Assembly: GCF_014698755.1 (NCBI RefSeq)
Contig: NZ_JACJTO010000028.1
Span: 1 to 56,061, forward strand
DNA length: 56,061 bases
Reading direction: 5' to 3'
Origin: Aphanizomenon flos-aquae FACHB-1287
GTDB lineage: Bacteria > Cyanobacteriota > Cyanobacteriia > Cyanobacteriales > Nostocaceae
Shown here: positions 36,450-43,956 of the stretch, one piece after another
Numbering within the stretch: position 1 is the stretch's first letter
Layout: every line of letters begins with the position of its first letter
The notes under the pieces: model-generated
The model's input: only the letters and a program-made list of their open reading frames with translations
What the model was told of the DNA's origin: nothing
The model's database searches: none
Made by a program: the position numbers and the translations under genes

Positions 36450-38063
36450 TTAGTCAACTATTTGCAAGCTTAATTCTTCCGAGGAAAGAACATGAGCTTC
36501 TAATAGAGCCATCATATCTCCTAATTGGGGATTACCACGAGCAGCGCCGGTCAATCCTTTAGCAATAATTAAACCGCAATGGCCTTTGGTACGTTGACAA
36601 CGCTGATGCCATTTTCTCTTGGCTTCTATGTGCACTGGATCACCATCTAAGAATTGCCCAAACAAAAATAATTCACTATTATGTGTTTGTAATAAACCTA
36701 AGTCATAAAGATCATTATCTATGGGATCGGTGACGGCGTGAAAACAGATGGCGTTTAGTCCGCCGGCGGCTTGAATATTTTCAATAATTCTCTTAGCTTT
36801 GGGGCGAGAGGTTTGAACAACAATAACAGGTAAACCATCACCGACTGGTTCAAATTTCTCTGCGGCTTGGTAGTTTGGTTCATGACGCAGGCGATTTAAT
36901 GTTTCCCAGGGTAATACACTCAGACTCATAAAAGCGTCTTCTGGGATTAAGTCGTCTCTTAAGGCTTCAAATATGGAATCATTTTCATTTTCTTCATCAT
37001 CATCCAAATTAAAACCAGCCATTTCTTCTAATTCTGCTGTCAATTCTGGCATGGTAGAAACAGTGACAGTTAAGGATTGAGGATTTTTGTCCTGTTCTGG
37101 TAGGGAAATGCGATAACGTTGGCTGAGGGTGAGAAAATCTTCTCTGGATAATTGCCGATGATGATCACGGAGAAACCGTAATAAACTTTCTACAGCGACA
37201 AAGGCAAGTAGTGCTTCTTCTTCATACAAAACTGAACGTAATCCTTCTAGGGGATGAATATTACCGAAGGTAGGTTCAATTTCTGAAGCCGGCATTTCTG
37301 CAAAATTATCAACCTCATCATCGTCGTCATCATCTAATGAATCAAAGGTGATAAATACGCAATCTTGCCGGAGGAAGGCCTCTTCTAAGTCTTGATTCAT
37401 TTCGTCTTCATTGGCTAGAACAGCAGCCCGAAACCGTTTTAGGGAATCTTCCGAACGATAAAACAAAATTCCATATTCAATTCCTAGCATTCCCATAATT
37501 GAGACATAAAGTTTCTCTACGTCCCATTGATTGATCTCTATGGATATAATTTGCTGTTCTTCTAGAAAATTCCAAGGGGAGGTTTGCCAGACTTCTAAGG
37601 CTTTATCACGGAGGATTTTGGCATATTTGGGTGGTAAATCGGGAGTTTTACTATCAATGACTTCAGCAAAAGAGCGAAAAAGTTCATCAATTATCGGTAA
37701 TTCTGGCGAGTAGTCAATGGTAATATCTAGATCTTGTAACACTCCGCGCAAGTAAAATTGAATTTCCCGGTCACGGACGACTATTTTTTGTGGTCTACCG
37801 GGTTTGGCGGGACTTTGGGGATGTTCTATTGCCCGCATAAGGGTACGCACAATGGCTTCTGGTCCCAGGGCGGGGTCTACCATGTCCATGGCTCTTACAA
37901 TGCCTTCAGAGCCATCTACCCAAAGAATACAATCTCCTTTGGCTTCTGGGTCTGTAAATGGGGTGTGTGGTGATGACAATGGACGGCGATCGCCCTCCCA
38001 TACAGAAGGAATCTGGGTTAATTTCTGCAACCGACGACTGGTAGAGCGATTAAAACTTGTCAT
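36450..38063 (-). CDS. DUF6930 cyanobacterial protein
   Basis: The 537-residue acidic protein lacks a signal peptide or membrane segments. It starts SRRLQKLTQIPSVWEGDRRP, contains the GDCILWVDGSEGIVRAMD segment that I associate with DUF6930, and carries two long Asp/Glu-rich stretches (for example DSLDDDDDDEVDNFAE and NLDDDEENENDS). The last 100 residues (LPVIVVQTSRPKAKRIIENI and beyond) look like a compact alpha/beta domain. Function unknown. It stands alone. Confidence 0.75.
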   Translation of the reverse strand: MTSFNRSTSRRLQKLTQIPSVWEGDRRPLSSPHTPFTDPEAKGDCILWVDGSEGIVRAMDMVDPALGPEAIVRTLMRAIEHPQSPAKPGRPQKIVVRDREIQFYLRGVLQDLDITIDYSPELPIIDELFRSFAEVIDSKTPDLPPKYAKILRDKALEVWQTSPWNFLEEQQIISIEINQWDVEKLYVSIMGMLGIEYGILFYRSEDSLKRFRAAVLANEDEMNQDLEEAFLRQDCVFITFDSLDDDDDDEVDNFAEMPASEIEPTFGNIHPLEGLRSVLYEEEALLAFVAVESLLRFLRDHHRQLSREDFLTLSQRYRISLPEQDKNPQSLTVTVSTMPELTAELEEMAGFNLDDDEENENDSIFEALRDDLIPEDAFMSLSVLPWETLNRLRHEPNYQAAEKFEPVGDGLPVIVVQTSRPKAKRIIENIQAAGGLNAICFHAVTDPIDNDLYDLGLLQTHNSELFLFGQFLDGDPVHIEAKRKWHQRCQRTKGHCGLIIAKGLTGAARGNPQLGDMMALLEAHVLSSEELSLQIVD

Positions 38064-38360
38064 AAAGTAAATGAATCAAAACAAAGCGATTATAGAATTA
38101 GACTTTTGGGAATGGTTAATCTGGAAACACACCGAACCCCTCAATTCTAGAATAAAAATCTAAGGTTGCTAAGAATGTGGCAACTGGTGATAGGGAAGGA
38201 ATAATTGAGAATTTTCCGTCCATATTTCCATCTTCCCACTTTCTTATTCTTTTTGCCGTGCTAATGTCGCTAAAATGAATACAAAAACATTCATAGCCAC
38301 CCAGAGGGATGAGAATGCCTTATGGGGTATTGATAAAACCAGTTCAGGAGTTAGGAATTT

Positions 38361-38717
38361 ATGACACAAGCTACTCAAACTCAACAACGGGGAATTTTGT
38401 TATCTGAGGCTGCATTACGGCAGGTTAAGTCTCTTCAAGATAAGCAAGGGCAAGATTTATGCTTACGGGTGGGAGTTAGACAAGGTGGTTGTTCGGGAAT
38501 GTCTTATATGATGGATTTTGAGGATGTCAGTAAGATTACTTCTGATGATGAGGTTTTCGATTATGATGGGTTTAAAATTATTAGCGATCGCAAAAGTCTA
38601 CTTTACCTCTATGGTTTAATGTTGGATTATAGTGATGCCATGATTGGTGGTGGGTTTCAATTTACTAACCCTAATGCCGCCCAAACTTGCGGTTGCGGTA
38701 AATCTTTCGGCGTGTAA
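38361..38717 (+). CDS. IscA/SufA-type iron-sulfur assembly protein
   Basis: The 118-residue A-type carrier protein has the three conserved cysteines: Cys44 in GGCSGMSY and Cys110/Cys112 in TCGCGKSF. It would carry or donate Fe-S clusters to apoproteins such as PSI or nitrogenase components. The sequence fits the cyanobacterial SufA/IscA group; which of the paralogues cannot be decided. It is followed by a TPR gene in the same direction after 83 bp, with STRR units between. Confidence 0.92.
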   Translation: MTQATQTQQRGILLSEAALRQVKSLQDKQGQDLCLRVGVRQGGCSGMSYMMDFEDVSKITSDDEVFDYDGFKIISDRKSLLYLYGLMLDYSDAMIGGGFQFTNPNAAQTCGCGKSFGV

Positions 38718-38800
38718 TATTTGAGAAAAGTTTGTCAGTTATTGGTTGCTAATCACAACTGACAACTGACAACTGATAATCGACAACTGACTAAGAACAA

Positions 38801-39223
38801 ATGACTAATACTATTGATTCCCTGTTTGATACAGGTTTAGAACGTTATAAGGCTGGAGAATCTGTAGAATCTCTGATTCCTGTATTTAAGGAGGTATGCG
38901 ATCGCTCTCCTAAAGCCAGTTCTGCTTGGATTTGTTTGGCTTGGTTATATCTTCTTGATAATAAGGGTAAGTTGGCTTTTAATGCTGCTAATAAAGCTGT
39001 GAAACTCAATCCCCAAGACCCACAAGGGAGAATTAATCTGGCTTTAGCTATGTTGGAAACAGGTCAAAAAGGTTTACGAGAACACATTGATTTTGCACAA
39101 CAATTAATATTTGTTAATGAAGAATGGCAAGAGGAAGTTAAAAATAGTATTGAAGATGGTTTAACTAGAAAACCTAATTGGAAAAATTTGGAAAAGGTCA
39201 AAAAATGGTTATTTGAAGAATAG
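38801..39223 (+). CDS. small TPR protein
   Basis: The 140-residue protein has about two to three TPR-like helix pairs: KASSAWICLAWLYLLDNKGK, FNAANKAVKLNPQDPQGRIN, and LALAMLETGQKG. It is probably cytosolic and may be a partner of the IscA-like protein next to it, but this is only suggested by position. The family is a conserved cyanobacterial one of unknown function. Confidence 0.8.
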   Translation: MTNTIDSLFDTGLERYKAGESVESLIPVFKEVCDRSPKASSAWICLAWLYLLDNKGKLAFNAANKAVKLNPQDPQGRINLALAMLETGQKGLREHIDFAQQLIFVNEEWQEEVKNSIEDGLTRKPNWKNLEKVKKWLFEE

Positions 39224-39386
39224 GTAATAGGGAAAAGGGAACAGGGAATAGGGGGAAGATACTAACAACTGACAACTAACAACTAACAACTGACAACTGA
39301 CAACTAACAACTAACAACTAACAACTAACAACTAACAACTGACAATTGACAACTGACAACTAACAACTAACAACTGACAACTGACC
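39222..39386. repeat. STRR arrays (GGGAACA and ACAACTA/ACAACTG)
   Basis: A short AGGGAAA/AGGGAAT heptamer run is followed by about 17 units of ACAACTA, ACAACTG or ACAATTG up to the next gene. The start codon of the small membrane protein follows the array directly. Confidence 0.9.
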
Positions 39387-39393
39387 AATCAAA

Positions 39394-39645
39394 ATGAAAG
39401 ACAAATTATTAAACTGGCTTAACTTGATCTTAGTCGCTGATGTTTTCCTAGTGATTTTAGGTTTTGCATGGCTTGTTATAGCCGTGATTGGTGATGCTTC
39501 TGGAATCAATTTAGGTTTAGATTTGTGGCACAAACTCTGGATACCAGTATTTAATCCTGCTATTGGTATATTGATGGGTGGTGCGTTACTTAGCGGTATT
39601 ATTAGCTGGGTATCCAAGAAACTGACTAAAAATGAGTTATCGTAA
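39394..39645 (+). CDS. small membrane protein of unknown function
   Basis: The 83-residue protein has two hydrophobic helices (about residues 9-32, LILVADVFLVILGFAWLVIA, and 50-73, VFNPAIGILMGGALLSGIIS) and a Lys-rich C-terminus, so both ends probably face the cytoplasm. The family is conserved in cyanobacteria as far as I recall, with no known role. The STRR array touches its 5' side. Confidence 0.7.
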   Translation: MKDKLLNWLNLILVADVFLVILGFAWLVIAVIGDASGINLGLDLWHKLWIPVFNPAIGILMGGALLSGIISWVSKKLTKNELS

Positions 39646-39797
39646 ATTTTACAAAGCGATCACTCTCTATCCCTCCACCATTAATAATACCCGATAGGTA
39701 AGGGTTTAGCATTGTTTTTTACCCCTACAATTATTGACGATAGATAAGCGATAGCGCTGACTTGTCAGTTCGCTTACTTCACGGTAAAGATCACATT

Positions 39798-39866
39798 ATG
39801 ATTATATTATTGGACGAAAATCTTTTAAGTAAAAAATTCAAACAACCTTTTTTAAATAAAGGTTAA
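39798..39866 (+). pseudogene. remnant of a DUF5615-like (PIN-like) gene
   Basis: A 22-codon frame starts IILLDENLLSKKFKQPFL and then stops. The LLDEN start matches the N-terminus of small PIN-like toxin proteins (usual length about 110), so it would be a truncated copy. The match is very short. Confidence 0.3.
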
Positions 39867-39883
39867 TTGAATATATTGGTTAA

Positions 39884-40081
39884 TTATTGACTTTTCATTG
39901 CTAAAAGCCTAAATTTACCTACAATTGTATTAGAACCAACATTAACTAAACGATAACTCCAGGCTTGACTTGAACTTGAGGCGTTAAATGATAGTTTTTT
40001 AAGATGAATTACATCTTCATAACGATTAAAGTCAGTGATCAAAGCATAATCAGAAGATCCATTTTTTAAGTAATAAACATT
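39884..40081 (-). pseudogene. 3' remnant of an RTX/calcium-binding-type protein gene
   Basis: Sixty-five sense codons and a stop on the minus strand, with no start codon, read through NVYYLKNGSSDYALITDFNR then YEDVIHLKKLSF. The DYALI-x-DFN-x-x-EDVI-x-L pattern is typical of the C-terminal unit of cyanobacterial hemolysin-type calcium-binding proteins. The 5' part is missing, so it is an orphan fragment. The surrounding 39646-40251 has no intact gene. Confidence 0.5.
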
Positions 40082-40251
40082 TTTCTTTGGGTAATTTATC
40101 CCGTGAGGAATTGTTACAAAGATTAAGAAATGAGGAAGGTTAGGGTATATTGTTTAATGTGTTTTTTTATATAGTCATCAGATTAGAAATCTGGGGCTAT
40201 ACAGACAAAGCCTACCTGCGTAGGCTATTCCTATGGATAATTTTCATCAAA

Positions 40252-42153
40252 TTAATCTTGAAAATATCTTGCTTTAATTTCTGGATGGTCTGCTAAAAAG
40301 CGTTCTATTTCTAAATATGACCATCGTTCTACTTCAAAACCTTTATCTTCCTTCAGAGTATCCAGTTTATCATGTAATGTAGCGTCAATTATGCCACTAG
40401 TAAGTATACAAAAACCTTCTGCATTATATTGATCTAACATATCACGAATATTTGGAACTTGTGAACTTCCAAGAGATCCCTTATCACTTTTTAATTTGCA
40501 CTGAGCTATCCATTTGATAGGTTTTTTATTAATATCTGTACCTTTGGAAAATACAATATCTCGACCACCATCACGAGAGCGTGATTTACCCATTTTATCT
40601 ATATCAGTTAATTTTAAATTATGTTGTTTTATAAGGAGATCGTAGCAAAGTTGTTCAAATTGCTCATCATTAAGTTGAGTCCAATCACATGATATATCAG
40701 AAAATTTTGCTCCACCTCTTTTAGTATCATTTAGGTTTGCTCCAGATATATTTGCATATCGTAAATCCGCATTACTTAAATTTGCTCCTTGAAGATTCGC
40801 TTTTATTAATGTAGCTTCTTGTAGGTTTACTCCGGTTAGATTTGCACCACGCAAATCAGCCGAATGTAAATCAGCCGAATGTAAATGTGAATTGCTAAAA
40901 TCAGTATGAATTAAACTAAAGTTAGCCAATTTTGCATTTTTTAGATAACTATTACTTAAATCAATCCATTCTAACTCATATTTTGAAAAATGATTTTGTG
41001 TCCCAGATAAGCTAATTTGATTTTTATATTGTTGATTTATTTGAGCAAATTTTTCTTGATTAAGAATTTTCCAAACAATAGCCCATTTATGATCTATTTC
41101 TGTTTTTATATCAATTATAGTTCCAGTCAGATTAGCCAAATTCAAATTAGCATCCTTTAAATTAGCACCACTCAGATCAGCATTATCTAAATTAGCACCA
41201 CTCAAATTAGCATCCTTTAAATTAGCATCACTCAAATCGGCATCCTTTAAATTAGCATCACTCAAATCAGCTTGATTGAGAAAAGCTTTATTTAATTGAG
41301 CATGACTTAAATCAGCATTTCTAAGGTTAGCATTACTTAAATTAGCTTGATTAAGATTTGCCCAATCTAGATGGGTGTTACTTAAATTAGCATAGCTTAG
41401 GTTCACTCCTTCAAGCTCGGCACTACTTAAATGAGCATCGCTGAAGTTGAAATGACTAAGATTTTTATCACTAAGATTGACACTACTTAAGTCAGCATTA
41501 ATCAAGTTAGCACCATTCAAGTTAGCACCATTCAAGTTAGCATCACTCAAGTTAGCATTACTCAAGTTAGCACCACTCAAGTTAGCACCACTCAAGTTAC
41601 CACCACTCAGGTCAGCACCACTAAGATTCAGATTACTAAGGTCTACACCACATAATTTTGTTTCAATTAATTCTGCATCACTTAGATTGACATTACTGAA
41701 AATTGCAACTTCTAACTCTTCGGCATAACCATATTGTGAATTGTCAATACAATCATCTATATATACACAGTCATATTGAGAACGCTGTGCATTGGCAAAA
41801 CATAAGTTAGCATAACTTAAATAAGCATCACTTAAATCTGAATCATGAAAATTAACACCTGCTAAATTAGTATTGCGTAAGTCTGCATGACTAAAATTAA
41901 CACCACTGAAATTAGCACCACCCAAATCAGAATCGCTCAAATCAGCATTACTTAAATCTGAATCATGAAAATTAACACCTGCTAAATTAGTGTTGCGTAA
42001 ATTTGCATGACTAAAATTAACACCACTGAAATTAGCATCACTAAAATCAGCACCACTCAAATCAGCATTTCTTAAATCAATATTTTCCAAGTTTAATTCC
42101 TGAAAATCTGTTTCTCCTTCTTCATAAAGTGCTAGAAGTTTCGCAGCATCCAT
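40252..42153 (-). CDS. pentapeptide-repeat protein fused to Mrr-type nuclease
   Basis: The 633-residue protein joins a long pentapeptide-repeat region to a restriction-type nuclease domain. Residues about 15-345 and 400-485 are A(D/N)LSx repeats that would fold as a right-handed quadrilateral helix; a non-repeat piece lies at about 345-400 (WAIVWKILNQEKFAQINQQY) and a short one at about 120-150. The C-terminal 145 residues have the Mrr_cat plan: NDEQFEQLCYDLL helix, RDGGRDIVF (Asp532), WIAQCKLKS (Gln551-x-Lys553), then a CILTSG strand. The catalytic D-QxK array is intact. The N-terminus MDAAKLLALYEEGETDF is typical of pentapeptide proteins. The gene is alone in an accessory patch with no methylase. 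A defence role is inference. Confidence 0.88.
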   Translation of the reverse strand: MDAAKLLALYEEGETDFQELNLENIDLRNADLSGADFSDANFSGVNFSHANLRNTNLAGVNFHDSDLSNADLSDSDLGGANFSGVNFSHADLRNTNLAGVNFHDSDLSDAYLSYANLCFANAQRSQYDCVYIDDCIDNSQYGYAEELEVAIFSNVNLSDAELIETKLCGVDLSNLNLSGADLSGGNLSGANLSGANLSNANLSDANLNGANLNGANLINADLSSVNLSDKNLSHFNFSDAHLSSAELEGVNLSYANLSNTHLDWANLNQANLSNANLRNADLSHAQLNKAFLNQADLSDANLKDADLSDANLKDANLSGANLDNADLSGANLKDANLNLANLTGTIIDIKTEIDHKWAIVWKILNQEKFAQINQQYKNQISLSGTQNHFSKYELEWIDLSNSYLKNAKLANFSLIHTDFSNSHLHSADLHSADLRGANLTGVNLQEATLIKANLQGANLSNADLRYANISGANLNDTKRGGAKFSDISCDWTQLNDEQFEQLCYDLLIKQHNLKLTDIDKMGKSRSRDGGRDIVFSKGTDINKKPIKWIAQCKLKSDKGSLGSSQVPNIRDMLDQYNAEGFCILTSGIIDATLHDKLDTLKEDKGFEVERWSYLEIERFLADHPEIKARYFQD

Positions 42154-42302
42154 ACTGTCTTATCCTTTTAAATGGTATAGTTTGTTTCCAATTACCTTGA
42201 TATTCTAACAAATTTACAACGTTAAAAGAGGTTTTTTGTCATTTTTAGGCATAGGTTTTATATTTTAAGTCAGCTTGAATAAGATGAGGGATCTGATAAA
42301 TC

Positions 42303-42536
42303 AGTGTTTGTGCGATTTTTGGAAGAGCGATCGCTTGTGGTGTGATTTTGGAGAGAGCGATCGCTTCTAGGGTGATTTTGATGAGTGCGATCGCTTGTAG
42401 GATGATTTTGGGAATGCGATCGCTTGTGGTGTGATTTTGGAGAGAGCGATCGCTTGTAGGATGATTTTGGGAATGCGATCGCTTATAGTGTGATTTTGGG
42501 GAGTGCGATCGCTTGTAGGATGATTTTGATGAGTGC
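42303..42536. repeat. 29-30-bp tandem repeat built on HIP1
   Basis: Seven GCGATCGC octamers start at 42327, 42357, 42387, 42416, 42446, 42475 and 42505, that is every 29-30 bp. Between them are similar blocks (TTGTAGGATGATTTTGGGAA, with variants TTGTGGTG and TTATAGTG). The left end is a degenerate unit. There are no spacers, so it is not CRISPR. A related partial unit sits downstream of the toxin gene at about 43122-43165. Confidence 0.9.
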
Positions 42537-42551
42537 CATATCAAGCTCATG

Positions 42552-42557
42552 TTATAA
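42552..42557 (+). promoter_or_regulatory. candidate -10 box of the toxin-antitoxin operon
   Basis: TATAAT lies 25 bp before the antitoxin ATG in CATGTTATAATATCTCC. A clear -35 box is not seen; the upstream DNA is the HIP1 repeat array. A ribosome site AGGAAAAA precedes the ATG. Confidence 0.5.
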
Positions 42558-42582
42558 TATCTCCATATATAGGAAAAAAGCT

Positions 42583-42774
42583 ATGACTGCTTTAGTACAA
42601 GAACTTCTGAATACATTCGACCGCTTGACAGACTCAGAACGGTTAGATTTGGTATTAGAGATTTTAAAGCGGACAGTTGATTTAGATTTTTCGCCCTTAT
42701 CTGATGAAGATTTAGTCATGAATGCTGAGGGACTTTTTCTTGATTTAGATGAGGAAGAAGCGGAGTATGAGTAG
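42583..42774 (+). CDS. antitoxin of a MazEF-like module
   Basis: The 63-residue acidic protein is a likely antitoxin. It begins TALVQELLNTFDRLTDSERL and ends in a strongly acidic tail (LDLDEEEAEYE), typical of the unstructured toxin-binding part of small antitoxins. The frame continues upstream, but the ATG at 42583 has the ribosome site and promoter. The stop overlaps the toxin start, so translation is coupled. The DNA-binding fold is not obvious from the sequence. Confidence 0.7.
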   Translation: MTALVQELLNTFDRLTDSERLDLVLEILKRTVDLDFSPLSDEDLVMNAEGLFLDLDEEEAEYE

Positions 42775-43111
42775 TCCTAAACGTAGTGAAGTTTGGCTAG
42801 TAGATTTAGGTTATGTGGCAAAAGTTAGACCATGTTTAGTAATCAGTATTCCTGTACTAGATCAAGATCGTGCATTAGTGACTCTTGTTCCACACACAAC
42901 AAGTTCACGTGGTTCAAGATTTGAGGCACAAATCAAAACTAATTTCCTTCGGGAAGGAGTATTTGATGTGCAAAATATCATCACAATTCCTCATGCAAAG
43001 CTTTTACGCAAATTGGGAAACATAACACCAGAACAAATGCTGGAATTAGAACAGGTGCTACTATTTTGGCTGGGATTTGACGAAAAAAACGTTCAAGATG
43101 ATGATGAGTAG
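42767..43111 (+). CDS. MazF/PemK-type toxin
   Basis: From the ATG at 42767 the protein is 114 residues and overlaps the antitoxin stop by 8 bp. It has the CcdB/PemK fold pattern: KRSEVWLVDLG at the start, KVRPCLVISIP, LVTLVPHTT, then a FDVQNIITIPHAKLLRKLGN strand and a C-terminal helix. MazF toxins cleave mRNA at short sequences. The R-P-C-L-V element and the S/T of LVPHTTSS region are in the expected positions. This is a type II toxin-antitoxin pair. Confidence 0.85.
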   Translation: MSSPKRSEVWLVDLGYVAKVRPCLVISIPVLDQDRALVTLVPHTTSSRGSRFEAQIKTNFLREGVFDVQNIITIPHAKLLRKLGNITPEQMLELEQVLLFWLGFDEKNVQDDDE

Positions 43112-43246
43112 TCTGTGCAGCAAATTGATAATTTAGTGCTTGTGTGATTTTTGGGAGTGCGATAGCGAAGCGCACCGAAGGAATCGCTGTAAAATAAAGA
43201 GATAAAATAGAATCATCCCTATTCTTCCTATGAAAACGAGGTACAG

Positions 43247-43507
43247 ATGACTTATTTAGAACTACATCAAAAGATTGAACAACAGATATCCCAACTACCA
43301 CCAGAACAGCTTTCCTTAGTTAGTGATTTTCTCGACTCTATTCAGGAAAAAAGCACCGTAAATCAACGCCCATTACGTCGTATTTCCCCCATCAAGCGAG
43401 GTAAAAAAGCAGGTGATTTACTACATTATGCTGGAACTTGGCCTGGTGATGATCTTGAAGATTGTCTGCGTTTAGTTGAAGAAACCCGTTCCCAAACGCA
43501 GTTTTAA
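43247..43507 (+). CDS. VapB-like antitoxin, partner of a broken PIN toxin
   Basis: The 86-residue protein starts TYLELHQKIEQQISQLPPEQ and LSLVSDFLDSIQEKS, the helical N-terminus of the small antitoxins that precede VapC genes in cyanobacteria. The C-terminal half (KAGDLLHYAGTWPGDDLEDCLRLV) is the usual toxin-binding tail. It ends 11 bp before a truncated PIN-domain frame. Confidence 0.7.
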   Translation: MTYLELHQKIEQQISQLPPEQLSLVSDFLDSIQEKSTVNQRPLRRISPIKRGKKAGDLLHYAGTWPGDDLEDCLRLVEETRSQTQF

Positions 43508-43518
43508 TTTCTGTTACT

Positions 43519-43647
43519 ATGTCTTATTTGCTCGATACTAATCACTGTAGCTACATTTCAGAAGTTGACGCAAATTCCGATTCGTCACATTTCCACAAGT
43601 TAACCAAAAGATTTGACGACGTATCCCTAACCAACAAACCAAATTAA
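43519..43647 (+). pseudogene. truncated VapC (PIN-domain) toxin
   Basis: The frame starts SYLLDTNHCSYI, the exact PIN N-terminus with the first catalytic Asp, then leaves the family and stops after 42 codons. The same frame continues beyond the stop with NTTEILDKINQFLAEQE to about 43763 without a PIN match. A normal VapC is about 130 residues, so the toxin is broken or rearranged. Nothing else is seen up to the GH116 gene. Confidence 0.65.
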
Positions 43648-43956
43648 CAAAATCACTCCGTCGTACAGCAAATACAACACAAAGACAATACCACCGAAAT
43701 ACTTGACAAAATAAATCAATTCCTAGCAGAGCAGGAAATGAATAAGAGAGATTGCGCGAAATAACAATATTTTCATGATGACTTGAGAAAAATCACACAT
43801 CGCGCTAGTCTTCATTAGCATTAACCGTAAAACTCAAACCATGACAAACCACCCCCAAATACCCCCTGCACCTGGAAACGTCCCATTGGCTTAGGCTGGG
43901 ATAAGCCCTACACCGTCCGTTATCCTAGTAATATAGATGATGGTCCCTGGCACGGA

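Noticed and set aside
41477-41728. Plus-strand KLAPFKLA-type frame
   Set aside because: Antisense shadow of the pentapeptide repeats.
42303-42536. Possible CRISPR array
   Set aside because: The units are contiguous similar copies with no distinct spacers and no cas genes nearby.
42245-42550. Minus-strand frame through the HIP1 array
   Set aside because: Repetitive translation of the 30-bp minisatellite, not a gene.
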